Of a stretch of 64,000 nt of DNA, positions 9,592 through 17,702 are shown piece after piece. The position numbers and the translations under genes are program-made. Every line of letters begins with the position of its first letter. Positions within the stretch are counted from its first letter, which is position 1. Source of the stretch: Streptococcus sp. HMSC078D09 (lineage in GTDB: Bacteria; Bacillota; Bacilli; Lactobacillales; Streptococcaceae). Under the pieces are notes generated by a model. The model was not told the DNA's origin. It searched no databases and saw only the letters and a program-made list of their open reading frames with translations. The stretch is from positions 115,396-179,395 of the forward strand of contig NZ_KV813675.1 in the NCBI RefSeq assembly GCF_001813675.1, given 5' to 3'.

Positions 9592-11318
9592 CAGGAATCC
9601 TTTCTTTGAAAATCGAGTTCGTAGAGACCACGAAGAGCATTGCAGGCATAAATACGATCAGCGTCTGTTAAATCGTTCAGAGTTAAGAGTTTTTCTTCAA
9701 CTTGCTGGGTCTCAAGAAGATGGCGCCGATAAATGCCATCGAGTAAGGGGAGGTGAGCTGGTGGGGTATAGCGTTGTCCCTCTATCTCCAGCACCAGATT
9801 GCCAATCGTCGTCTCCAGTAAGGTTCCATCTGGCAGATGGAAAATTTGCTCGTGATTTGACTGGCTGAGATGGTCTCTCTGACTCGTTTTGAAATAAGTA
9901 AATGGCGTCGCTAAATCAAGCTTCTGTTCTGTCAGTTGGGCCTGTAGATAGCTAGCTGGCAAGTCTGTCAGCTCCGTGATCACTAGGTGGAAGGTCCCGT
10001 TTTTTTGCAAGGCAATCCGACAACGATAGTCAAGGTTGGACTCCAAATGAGCAAGCTCTTCTTGAAGTTCTTTCAGGAGTTTTTGCTCATCATAAGGATA
10101 GGCAAAGTAGCGACTAGCCTCTCTCAAACGGGTTAGGTGTTGCTCCAGGAAAGTCAACTCTCCTTGGTGGATGCGGCCAGTCGTTAGGAGCTCAAAGCGA
10201 GGCTCTTGCCGGTAAAGAACAGCCGATTTTTGCTTGGTTTCCTGGTATTCACTTTCCCACTTACTGTCCCAAGTTATGCCTCCTCCTACGCCATAGATGG
10301 CTTGATTTCCTTGCATTTGAAGGGTCCGGATGGCTACATTAAAAATCCGTTTCCCTTTTGGAAGAAGGATGCCGATCGTACCACAGTAGACACCTCGAGG
10401 AGTCTTCTCTGTCTTGTGGATGATTTCCATAGTGGAGATCTTCGGTGCTCCTGTAATCGAGCCACAAGGAAAGAGAGCTCGGAAGGTTTGGACCAGGTCG
10501 ACCTCAGCTTGTAAGCGACTTTCAATGGTCGAGGTCATCTGCCAAACAGTGGAGTATTGCTCGACTTGGCAAAGACGGGTCACCTGCTCACTTCCAATCT
10601 CCGAAATCCGGTTCATGTCATTGCGAAGGAGGTCGACGATCATCATGTTTTCTGCTCGATTTTTCGGATCGGCTTCTAACCAAGCAGCCTCTTGAAGATC
10701 CTCTTGGTTAGTGAGACCACGGCGCGTCGTTCCCTTCATAGGGCGCGTGGTCAGTAGCCGGTCGTCTTGCTCAAAAAAGAGCTCAGGACTGATGGAGAGG
10801 ATGGAGACATCATCGTGCTGGATGAAGGCATTGTAATGGGCCTTTTGCTCAACCACTAAGCGATTGTAGATGGCCAAAGGGTCAGACTTTAGCTCTTGAG
10901 AAAGCTTGACGGTGTAGTTGACCTGGTAGGTATCTCCTTGGCGGATATGGTGATGGATGGTCTCGATGGCTTCTTGATAAGCAGGCGCCTCTACCTCTTC
11001 CTTCCAATTGGCTGGAAGATCCACAGCTTCATAGTCCTCTGGAATAGGAAGGGTTTCTGCTTTCTCGTGGATGGTGAAATAAAGGAGGTATTCTCCCATG
11101 AGAGGTGCTGGATGGACAGCAAACTTCTTCTCAAAAGCAGGAGCAGCCTCGTAGCTGACATAGCCAACAGCATAAAAGCCTTTCTCTTGGTAGGCTTCGA
11201 CTTCTCTAAGAAGATCCTCTACCTGGTCGAGGTTTCTAGTTTTTAATTCCTTTATGGGCTTGGTGAAAAGGTGGCGCAAACCAAGCTCTTTAAAATCAAT
11301 AATCGTTTGTTTATGCAT
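9591..11318 (-). CDS. pabB: aminodeoxychorismate synthase component I fused to a lyase-like domain
   Basis: Bifunctional 575-residue protein for p-aminobenzoate synthesis (folate pathway). Residues of about 1-360 are the chorismate-binding PabB domain, with the signatures PMKGTTRRG, DPKNRAENMMIVDLLRND and GSITGAPK. The C-terminal part, about 370-575, resembles the class IV aminotransferase/PabC lyase fold (LLTTGRIHQGELTFLEQHLTRL, LLETTIGNLVL). This fusion is known in many streptococci. PabA, the glutamine amidotransferase partner, is not in the window. The start ATG is at 11318 with no strong ribosome-binding site. It is followed by a coupled alpha/beta hydrolase. Confidence 0.85.
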   Translation of the reverse strand: MHKQTIIDFKELGLRHLFTKPIKELKTRNLDQVEDLLREVEAYQEKGFYAVGYVSYEAAPAFEKKFAVHPAPLMGEYLLYFTIHEKAETLPIPEDYEAVDLPANWKEEVEAPAYQEAIETIHHHIRQGDTYQVNYTVKLSQELKSDPLAIYNRLVVEQKAHYNAFIQHDDVSILSISPELFFEQDDRLLTTRPMKGTTRRGLTNQEDLQEAAWLEADPKNRAENMMIVDLLRNDMNRISEIGSEQVTRLCQVEQYSTVWQMTSTIESRLQAEVDLVQTFRALFPCGSITGAPKISTMEIIHKTEKTPRGVYCGTIGILLPKGKRIFNVAIRTLQMQGNQAIYGVGGGITWDSKWESEYQETKQKSAVLYRQEPRFELLTTGRIHQGELTFLEQHLTRLREASRYFAYPYDEQKLLKELQEELAHLESNLDYRCRIALQKNGTFHLVITELTDLPASYLQAQLTEQKLDLATPFTYFKTSQRDHLSQSNHEQIFHLPDGTLLETTIGNLVLEIEGQRYTPPAHLPLLDGIYRRHLLETQQVEEKLLTLNDLTDADRIYACNALRGLYELDFQRKDS

Positions 11319-11437
11319 GCTTTGAGTATATCAAAAATAGAGGAAAAAAGGTAGATAAGGATGTAAGATTCCTTGCTTGGCCTTCCCTTTCATGCTAAAA
11401 TAACCATAGAAACTGCTTTTGGGCAAGGAGTAGGACC

Positions 11438-12463
11438 ATGCAAAAGAATCCCCTCTATAACACCTCTAGTATCAGCTTTTTTCAATACCTCTTTGCGATT
11501 GCAGTGATTTTGGTGCATAGTGGTCGCTTGACCTCTTATGAGCCACTGCATTTTGGTCTTAAGAGTATGCTCGGCCGGCTAGCGGTGCCATTTTTTATCG
11601 TCTGTGCCAGCTTTTTCCTCAAACACTCCCTAGGAAATTCTCAGAAAATGAAGACCTATCTGGCCAAAATTGTAAAAACCTATTTATTTTGGAGTTTTGT
11701 TTACCTTCCTTATGCCTGGCTCTTTTTCTCAAGTCTCCATCTTCCTGTCTATCTTTTTCCAGCAGGTGTTCTCATTGCACTGATCTATCTGGGAATGTGC
11801 TACCAACTCTGGTATATCCCTGCTTTTTTGCTGGGCTTGTTTTTGGTCAATCAATTGGTCAAACGCCTAGGCATGGTTTGGACGGGGTTGATCACCTTTC
11901 TTCTCTATGGCTGGGGCTTGATCGAGACCTATTCGGCTTATCTGGACACCACAAGTCTTCTCAAAGGTTACCAGCTCTACAGCAATTTATTTTTTACAGC
12001 GCGAAATGGTCTCTTTTACACGCCCATTTTTATTTATATGGGTTATTATCTGTATGACCATTTTCATGCACAAACTTTTAGAATTCACCGTTGGCAAAAG
12101 CTAGCACTTGCCTTTGGTTTGCTCTGCCTCGAAGGCATCATCATTTTTCAACACCAAGGAATTGATAAGAACTTTTTCTTTCTCCTTCCCTTTGTGACTG
12201 TTTATTTTGTCAATGCCTGCCTGCGATCGTCCTTTTTGAAAAGCTATGATTTGCAGTATTTAAAGCAGCTGAGTATAGCTCTTTACTTTTCGCATCCGAT
12301 CTTTATCGAGTGGGCTCGCTATGGCTTTAGCAGCCTCCCTCTCTCTTATCCAGGTAGGGGCAAGCTGATTTTTGTGACCGCCTTGTTTGGCAGCCACCTT
12401 TTTGGACTAGCCATGCTATGGGTACGAGATAAGAAGAAAAATCAAAAAACTTCACCAATCTAG
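11438..12463 (+). CDS. acyltransferase 3 family membrane protein
   Basis: A 341-residue polytopic protein with about ten hydrophobic segments. The N-terminal motif SISFFQYLFAIAVILVHSGRL places a conserved His in the first helix, as in the family that O-acylates surface polysaccharides and other wall components. A later segment, ALYFSHPIFIEW, matches the conserved C-terminal helix. GGAGTAGG precedes the ATG. It stands alone, with a terminator right after the stop. The acceptor is unknown. Confidence 0.8.
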   Translation: MQKNPLYNTSSISFFQYLFAIAVILVHSGRLTSYEPLHFGLKSMLGRLAVPFFIVCASFFLKHSLGNSQKMKTYLAKIVKTYLFWSFVYLPYAWLFFSSLHLPVYLFPAGVLIALIYLGMCYQLWYIPAFLLGLFLVNQLVKRLGMVWTGLITFLLYGWGLIETYSAYLDTTSLLKGYQLYSNLFFTARNGLFYTPIFIYMGYYLYDHFHAQTFRIHRWQKLALAFGLLCLEGIIIFQHQGIDKNFFFLLPFVTVYFVNACLRSSFLKSYDLQYLKQLSIALYFSHPIFIEWARYGFSSLPLSYPGRGKLIFVTALFGSHLFGLAMLWVRDKKKNQKTSPI

Positions 12464-12484
12464 GATAAGGTGAAGTCTTTTTTA
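12444..12484 (+). terminator. terminator after acyltransferase gene
   Basis: ACTTCACC (12449-12456) pairs with GGTGAAGT (12469-12476), followed by CTTTTTT. The 5' arm lies within the last codons of the gene. Confidence 0.8.
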
Positions 12485-12565
12485 TGACTTAGTAAGGGCA
12501 ATTTCCTCTAGCTTTGTGGAGCTTTTTTAATTCCCGAACGTTTTCAAAAAAAATTCAGAAAATTC

Positions 12566-12593
12566 TTGACTTCTATGAAAATCGGAGTATGAT
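12566..12593 (+). promoter_or_regulatory. promoter of the ECF transporter operon
   Basis: TTGACT (12566-12571), 16 bp, TATGAT (12588-12593). Transcription from about 12600 would give a 148-nt leader. Confidence 0.65.
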
Positions 12594-12599
12594 TAGTTG

Positions 12600-12747
12600 T
12601 GAACTGTTGAACAATCATTTTCAAGAAAATCCCTGATGTCGACTAAGGGATCTGTGAAAGGAGAAGCGGTTCAAATCGAAAATCTATAGAGCGTTGCGTC
12701 CGAAAGTCTAAACAGACACGGCTCTTTAAAAACAAAAGGAGAAGATT
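12600..12747 (+). promoter_or_regulatory. structured 5' leader of the ECF operon, riboswitch candidate
   Basis: The untranslated leader can fold into TTGAAC/GTTCAA (12607-12612 with 12669-12674) enclosing ATCCCT/AGGGAT (12629-12634 with 12646-12651). A nested stem GAGC-CGT-GTCT / AGAC-ACG-GCTC (12689-12724) ends 10 nt before the ribosome-binding site AAAGGAG (12736-12741). Vitamin-type ECF operons are often riboswitch-controlled, but I could not match it to TPP, preQ1, THF, purine or T-box consensus. Confidence 0.45.
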
Positions 12748-13350
12748 ATGAAAACAGAACCGATTCATCGTACCAGTATGTGGAAATTTAAGTTAAGTGC
12801 TGCCACCATGACTTTGATTCCCGCTGCCGTGGGGATTAACTATGTTGCCAAAGCCTTGGCGGAGGGGTTAAAGTTGCCCGTTTGGCTGGGGTCTTTGGGA
12901 ACCTTTCTTGCCAGCATGTTGGCTGGGCCGGTTGCCGGTGCCATCAGTGGTTTCATCAACAACGTGATCTATGGGCTGACCTTATCGCCAATTTCAACCG
13001 TGTATGCGATTACCAGCATCGGAATTGGGATTGCTGTCGGAGTTTTGCACGCCAATGGGTGGTTCTCGTCAGCGCGACGAGTATTTGTTTCTGCTATTAT
13101 TATTGCCATCGTTTCAGCTGTCATTTCAACGCCACTCAACGTCATCTTTTGGGGTGGTCAGACCGGTATCGCTTGGGGTGACTCATTGTTTGCGGTAATG
13201 GTCGCCAATCATGCACCAGTGTGGCTGGCCTCATTTACCGATGAGTTTGTCTTGGATATTTTGGATAAAGTCTGCGTGGCCTACCTGGCATTCTTCATCT
13301 ATCGTCAGTTGCCGAAGCGGATGGTGCACTTCTTTAGCGGTGATAAATGA
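12748..13350 (+). CDS. ECF transporter substrate-binding (S) component
   Basis: A 200-residue membrane protein with about five to six hydrophobic helices and many small residues (SMLAGPVAGAISGFINNVIYG), as in ECF S components that capture a vitamin or related nutrient. It heads a complete S-T-A-A operon, so it is a dedicated (group I) transporter rather than one borrowing the shared housekeeping module. Its substrate cannot be read from sequence; it does not look like BioY, ThiT, RibU or QueT to me. Base composition is richer in GC than flanking genes, suggesting transfer, perhaps from a lactobacillus-like donor. Its stop overlaps the next start by four bases (ATGA). Confidence 0.75.
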   Translation: MKTEPIHRTSMWKFKLSAATMTLIPAAVGINYVAKALAEGLKLPVWLGSLGTFLASMLAGPVAGAISGFINNVIYGLTLSPISTVYAITSIGIGIAVGVLHANGWFSSARRVFVSAIIIAIVSAVISTPLNVIFWGGQTGIAWGDSLFAVMVANHAPVWLASFTDEFVLDILDKVCVAYLAFFIYRQLPKRMVHFFSGDK

Positions 13351-14141
13351 TGACTGATCAAACATTGATTTCTGGAGCGCCACGGGTCAAGCTCAAGTGG
13401 TACCAGGTGATCGATCCGATTACTAAGCTCTTGTTCATCTTGGACATGACGTTGTTGAGCTTTGCCAGTATGAATTTATTGCTTCAGGTCGGATTAATTC
13501 TTGTCGCAACACTGCTATTGTTATTTTCCAAATTGAGTTCTACCACCTTTAAGGCGCTAGGATTCAGCCTGTTTCTGATTTGCACTATGCTGATCATCCA
13601 AGGGTTATTTTACAGTCGGAATCAAACTGTGCTGTTTTCTGTGCTTGGGGTATCGTTCTACAAAGAAGGCCTGATTTACGCCACCACTCTGGGTTGTCGA
13701 GTATTGGTGATTATTTTGACCAGTGGCTTTTTTATGGTGACCACGAGTATTTCAGAAAACGCGGCCTATTTGGAACTGTCCGGATTGTCTTATAAAACCG
13801 TCTACGTTCTGATGTCGGTCTGTTATATTTTGCCGGAAATGATGCGCAATATGCGGAAAATCCAGCAGGCACAAAAAGTTCGCGGAACCAATCCGCAAAA
13901 AACGTTGATTCAGAAATTAAAGTCAGTCCTGCCGGTTCTAATTCCATTGGTGATTAAGACCTTGGATCAATCGATGGCGCGGTCGATTTCTCTCCAGCTG
14001 AGAGGTTTTGATAATCTCAACCGGACTGTCAGAACCTCCCAGCGCGAGTATCGCCTGTCGCGGACGCTGCACATTGGTCTGACTGGATTGGCAATTTTAT
14101 TGATTGGGTGGAAGATATGGACGAAGATAAACGGATTGTAA
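13347..14141 (+). CDS. ECF transporter transmembrane (T) component
   Basis: A 264-residue EcfT-family scaffold linking the S component to the two ATPases. It has N-terminal hydrophobic helices, and the cytosolic coupling region shows the two Arg-Gly motifs typical of EcfT: AQKVRGTNP (about residue 180) and SLQLRGFD (about residue 215). ATGA overlap with the S gene and a 25-base overlap with the next ATPase gene imply a tightly coupled operon. GC-rich composition matches its operon mates. Confidence 0.85.
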   Translation: MMTDQTLISGAPRVKLKWYQVIDPITKLLFILDMTLLSFASMNLLLQVGLILVATLLLLFSKLSSTTFKALGFSLFLICTMLIIQGLFYSRNQTVLFSVLGVSFYKEGLIYATTLGCRVLVIILTSGFFMVTTSISENAAYLELSGLSYKTVYVLMSVCYILPEMMRNMRKIQQAQKVRGTNPQKTLIQKLKSVLPVLIPLVIKTLDQSMARSISLQLRGFDNLNRTVRTSQREYRLSRTLHIGLTGLAILLIGWKIWTKINGL

Positions 14142-14953
14142 TTGAAAATTTGACCACCCGTTATCCGGGTACTGAGCAACCACAACTGCGTCAGATTAAC
14201 GCGGAGGTTCATACCGGCCAGGTGGTTGGGATTATCGGGAATAGCCACTCCGGCAAATCGACTTTGTGCCATGTGCTGGCAGGGGTCATTCCCAAAATGG
14301 TATCTGCTGAGATTGAGGGCGACTGGCACATGTTTGGCCAGCGAGTGTCCGACAATTGGCCCGTTTATAATGCCATGAATGGAGTTGTACTGCAAAATCC
14401 AGCTGGCCAACTAAGCGGGTTGGCAGACACGGTTGCCGATGAAATTGCCTTTGACTTGATTAATCAGGGAATGGCTGAAGGACTGATTCAAAAACGGGTT
14501 GAAGAAGTTGCCACGCAAATGGGGCTGATTGAACAGCTGAATTTGCGTCCCGAGAGCCTTTCCGGTGGTCAGAGCCAGCGGTTGGCAATTGCCACGGCAA
14601 TTGTGGCTAACCCGCCTGTTTTGATTATGGATGATCCGACCAGTCAGATGGATCCCCTTGGCCGCCGACAATTTTTCCAATGGCTGGCCCAAGTCAAAGA
14701 GACGACTGTCTTCATTGTCACCAGTGAAATTGACGATTTGTGCGAAGTCGCCGACGTTGTGTGGGTGCTGCACGAGGGTCAAATGGTAGCCCAGGGCAGG
14801 CCGGGTGAGGTGTTTAATCATTTGGCAGCTGACTGGCAGATTCCAGCCCCGACAATCCAGCAACTTGCTCAAAAAATGGATTGGCACTTGGCTGATGGCC
14901 GGTATCCGGTGAATGACGCTGAACTGAAGGAGGTTTTTTATGCCCACAATTGA
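14117..14953 (+). CDS. ECF transporter ATPase 1 (degenerate catalytic residues)
   Basis: ABC ATPase of about 278 residues. It has Walker A GNSHSGKST, a Q-loop in LQNPAGQL and a canonical signature LSGGQSQR. Walker B, however, reads LIMDDPTSQMD with Asp in place of the catalytic Glu, and the switch segment reads IVTSEIDDL with Ser in place of His. Its own nucleotide site is therefore probably poor at hydrolysis, while its signature motif serves the partner's site. I prefer the ATG at 14117 over the GTG at 14108 because GGGTGG sits at a suitable distance. It overlaps the T gene and the next ATPase gene. Confidence 0.85.
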   Translation: MDEDKRIVIENLTTRYPGTEQPQLRQINAEVHTGQVVGIIGNSHSGKSTLCHVLAGVIPKMVSAEIEGDWHMFGQRVSDNWPVYNAMNGVVLQNPAGQLSGLADTVADEIAFDLINQGMAEGLIQKRVEEVATQMGLIEQLNLRPESLSGGQSQRLAIATAIVANPPVLIMDDPTSQMDPLGRRQFFQWLAQVKETTVFIVTSEIDDLCEVADVVWVLHEGQMVAQGRPGEVFNHLAADWQIPAPTIQQLAQKMDWHLADGRYPVNDAELKEVFYAHN

Positions 14954-15740
14954 ACTGAACCACCTGACGTTCACTTATCCGGAACGGTCCTTTAGCTTGG
15001 ATGTTGAAGACAAACTCTTCGCCGATCCGATGGTGGCGATTGTCGGCCAAAATGGTGCCGGCAAATCAACGCTCTTCAAATTGTTGACGGGCTTGCTGAC
15101 ACCACAAACCGGTGTGATTAAGATCGATGGAGAAAATTTTAATGATCTTAAACCAGTCGAAAAGTTACTGAAGGTTGGGATTACTTTTCAGAATCCTGAC
15201 GATCAGCTTTTCAACCCGACCGTTCAACGAGAGGTGGAGTGGAGTGTCGCGCAGGTCATGGATGACCGCGACACGATTACGAGGCGGGCTTTAGCGGCTC
15301 TAAAAAGAGTTGGCTTGGATGATAAAACAGCTGAAAGTCCATATGACCTGTCATTGTCGGAACGCAAGCTGTTAAGCGTTGCCACAGTTTTGGCAGTGGA
15401 TCCGGCGATTTATTTATTTGATGAGCCGATGATGTCGCTTGATTGGGAAAGCCGGCGCAAGTTGACCGCAATTTTCCATCAGTTGGCTGATTCGGGCCAC
15501 CAAGTTGTGACCATCACCCATGACATGGATTGGGTCGCCGCCGAGTTTGAGTCGGTGTATGTTATGGAACACGGGAAGTTTGGCTTCGCCGGAAGTCCAC
15601 GGGAATTGTTCAGCGATCACGAACTTGTCCAGCGAGTGGGATTACTACCACCGCGGATTATGGATATAGCGGAGTCGCTGGGTGATTCACGGACATATTT
15701 ATCGGTTAATGATTATTACCAGAAAAATCGAGATGTATAG
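14940..15740 (+). CDS. ECF transporter ATPase 2
   Basis: A 266-residue ABC ATPase with intact Walker A GQNGAGKST (about residue 38), Q-loop FQNPDDQL, Walker B YLFDEPMMSLD and switch His in TITHDMDW. Its signature is degenerate (LSLSERK instead of LSGGQ). In a heterodimer with the gene at 14117, the site built from this protein's Walker motifs and the partner's LSGGQ is canonical. The start follows AAGGAGG, which lies inside the end of the previous gene. It closes the four-gene ECF operon. Confidence 0.9.
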   Translation: MPTIELNHLTFTYPERSFSLDVEDKLFADPMVAIVGQNGAGKSTLFKLLTGLLTPQTGVIKIDGENFNDLKPVEKLLKVGITFQNPDDQLFNPTVQREVEWSVAQVMDDRDTITRRALAALKRVGLDDKTAESPYDLSLSERKLLSVATVLAVDPAIYLFDEPMMSLDWESRRKLTAIFHQLADSGHQVVTITHDMDWVAAEFESVYVMEHGKFGFAGSPRELFSDHELVQRVGLLPPRIMDIAESLGDSRTYLSVNDYYQKNRDV

Positions 15741-15818
15741 AAAAAGTCACCTCTGCGGGTTTTCCAGGTTGAAGGATTAACTTCAGCTTCTGGCAAGAAC
15801 TCACATGGGTGACTTTTG
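15741..15818 (+). terminator. terminator of the ECF operon
   Basis: AAAAAGTCACC (15740-15750) pairs with GGTGACTTTT (15808-15817). The long loop itself holds CCAGGTTGAAG/CTTCAGCTTCTGG. T residues follow. Confidence 0.6.
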
Positions 15819-15964
15819 TGTTTAATAACGTTTCATGATCATCGGGTGCTTCCTCAGATCACTCGGTTTGGTTTTACTTTGTTTCATGGTCATAATCATA
15901 TACCATTTCTTTTGGATCTTTTGTTTGACTAATACAAAATAGGTCTTCATAGGTCTTCGCATTT

Positions 15965-16126
15965 TTAGCGCCCATTAGGATCATCAGTATAATTTTCTGA
16001 ATTAGGAGACTGTCCCATCACTATTCGAACTTCGTCTCCCAACTTACGCTGTTCCCATTCATCCGTGAATCCTTTAAATCGCAATTCTGGAACTTTCTTT
16101 TTAACTGAATCATCTATTTTCGCCAT
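15965..16126 (-). pseudogene. hsdS: hsdS remnant (type I restriction specificity subunit, N-terminal end)
   Basis: Reading the minus strand from ATG at 16126 gives 53 codons with the typical HsdS opening: a short lead, VPELRFKGFTDEWEQRKLG, then MGQSPNSENYTDDPNG at the start of the first target-recognition domain, and then a stop. Intact HsdS is about 400 residues, so only the first eighth survives. No hsdM or hsdR is in the window. Another reading frame between 15868 and 15974 encodes about 33 acidic residues of unknown origin. The fragment lies at the right edge of the GC-rich ECF cassette and probably marks a recombination junction. Confidence 0.75.
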
Positions 16127-16239
16127 AGTCCCCACCATTTTATTGGTTTTTCTTGATTTACTTTATCAACAGTCTCGTTGGTTGGTACCAATGGAGTAAG
16201 GCAGCTAAGAAGGGGTATTAGTGACAATCAACAAATGCA

Positions 16240-16270
16240 AGAGGTTGGGCATGTTGCCCCACCTCTTTTT
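16240..16270 (+). terminator. intrinsic terminator
   Basis: AGAGGTTGGGC (16240-16250) pairs with GCCCCACCTCT (16256-16266), one mismatch, then TTTTT. It closes the spacer between the ECF cassette and the AEC gene; 16127-16239 shows no other feature. Confidence 0.7.
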
Positions 16271-16349
16271 ATGATATACTAGAGTAGTTTTTGAGACTTG
16301 TAAAAAATGGTTTTTTCTAGTTCAAATTTAAACAAGAAAAGGGGAGAAC

Positions 16350-17288
16350 ATGGACATCTTTTTGAGGAGTATATCGGGGATTCTCGTCATCCTGGGTATG
16401 ATTTTAGTGGGCTTTGTCATTGGTGAAAAAGGCTGGTTCGATGACAAGTCGCGTGGCCTACTCGCTAAATTGGTCACTCAAGTTGCTCTTCCCTGCTATA
16501 TGCTTTACACCATTACGCAGCGCTTCACAGCAGCAGATCTACTTAAAATGTTGCCAGCCTTGCGGTTTCCTGCCCTGTCTATGGTTATTTTGCTTGGCAT
16601 CGCGACAGGAGTAGCTAGAATCTTTGCGGTGAGACAGGACCGTCGTGGCCTCTTTATTTCCATGTTTTTTAACTCCAATACCATCTTCGTGGGGCTTCCT
16701 ATTAACCAAGCCCTCTTTGGAGATGCCAGCATTCCCTATGTTTTGATCTATTATATGTGCAATACGACCTTTTTCTGGACCTTGGGGACCTATCTGATTC
16801 AGCGAGATGGTGAGGGAGAAGCGCAGTTTGATCTCAAAACGAGTCTGAAGAAAGTCTTTTCTCCGCCCCTGATGGGCTTTCTCTTGGGGCTAGTCATGGT
16901 GATGCTGCAGATCAAGATGCCAGCCTTTCTAGCCAGTGATTTGCAGTATCTGGGTAATTTAACAACCCCTTTATCCATGATATTCATCGGCTTGTCGGTG
17001 TCTCATGTAGGCGTGAAGCAGTTGGTTCTGGGAAAAGATCAGCTATTGATTCTACTAGGTCGCTTCCTGGTTGCCCCTCTTTTGATGGCGACTATCGTTT
17101 ACTGGATGCCTCTTCCAAGCCTGATGAAGCAAGTCTTTATCATCCAGTCTGCCATGCCTGTGATGACCAATGCGCCAGTTGTTGCCAGACTCTACGGCGC
17201 TGATAGTGACTATGCAGCGGTCATGGTGACAGAGACGACCCTTGCAACCATGGTGGTGATCCCTATTCTTATGCTGTTGATGGCTTAA
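16350..17288 (+). CDS. AEC-family (auxin efflux carrier-like) transporter
   Basis: A 312-residue integral membrane protein of about ten helices. The repeated halves begin GMILVGFVIGEKGWF and LVGFVI-like segments, and the conserved NSNTIFVGLPINQALFG and TTPLSMIFIGLS motifs match AEC carriers. Bacterial members move malate, other organic acids or amino acids. It resembles the malate permease at 33032 (same motif NANTIFIGLPLNIALFG), so it may be a second organic-acid carrier. GGGGAG precedes the ATG. No metabolic partner gene adjoins it. Confidence 0.85.
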   Translation: MDIFLRSISGILVILGMILVGFVIGEKGWFDDKSRGLLAKLVTQVALPCYMLYTITQRFTAADLLKMLPALRFPALSMVILLGIATGVARIFAVRQDRRGLFISMFFNSNTIFVGLPINQALFGDASIPYVLIYYMCNTTFFWTLGTYLIQRDGEGEAQFDLKTSLKKVFSPPLMGFLLGLVMVMLQIKMPAFLASDLQYLGNLTTPLSMIFIGLSVSHVGVKQLVLGKDQLLILLGRFLVAPLLMATIVYWMPLPSLMKQVFIIQSAMPVMTNAPVVARLYGADSDYAAVMVTETTLATMVVIPILMLLMA

Positions 17289-17302
17289 CAAATAGAAAAT
17301 AC

Positions 17303-17335
17303 AAAAGCTCAAGTTTTTTAAAAACTTGAGCTTTT
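17303..17335. terminator. bidirectional terminator
   Basis: AAAAGCTCAAGTTTTT and AAAAACTTGAGCTTTT form a 16-bp stem with a two-base loop, between the AEC gene and the convergent broken membrane gene. Confidence 0.85.
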
Positions 17336-17336
17336 C

Positions 17337-17668
17337 TTATAACAAGGCTAACAAGATGGTAAGGACCAGAGCGATGCCCATCCGAATCAGGTGGTGGGCT
17401 GGGTGGAACACTTCTTTGCGTTTCCCATTCCAATAGGCCCCGTAGCAAATCAAACAACAGCTGATCAGCCAAAGGACTAGAGCAACAATCGGTAAAAAGA
17501 AGTAGAGGATGAGTGATAAGGTCGCAAGGCTACTTCCGATGAGGAGAAATGTATTTCCTAGAGTGTGATTCCCTTTTTAACTTCAGAAAGAGAAGCCAAT
17601 AAGTGAAGAAGAGCAAAAGCAAGGGCAAAGAAGGCTGTAAAAAAGCCGAGAAGAATGTGGAAGAACAT
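17337..17668 (-). pseudogene. small membrane protein gene broken by a frameshift
   Basis: From ATG at 17668 (ribosome-binding site AAAGGAAA) the frame gives MFFHILLGFFTAFF and runs 36 codons to a TAG. Restoring one base in the AAAAA run (plus-strand T run 17574-17578) lets the frame read on as KKGNHTLGNTFLLIGSS to a stop at 17337, for a total of about 111 residues with three or four membrane helices. Sense is conserved on both sides of the break. Either a true one-base deletion, slippage-based phase variation, or a sequencing error explains it. I do not recognise the family. Confidence 0.75.
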
Positions 17669-17702
17669 AGGGTTTCCTTTCTAAGATATGATTGCCTGAG
17701 TA

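Noticed and set aside
12600-12747. TPP, preQ1-II or T-box identity for the ECF leader
   Set aside because: Short matches such as CCCTGATG and ACACGG are not in the right order or structure for these classes.
13967-14974. Two long minus-strand frames (147 and 187 residues) across the ECF genes
   Set aside because: Antisense to clear EcfT and ATPase genes; they arise from the higher GC content there.
15868-15974. 33-residue minus-strand frame ending DPKEMVYDYDHETK
   Set aside because: It looks protein-like but overlaps the hsdS fragment, has no ribosome-binding site and no family I recognise; kept only as a possible remnant.
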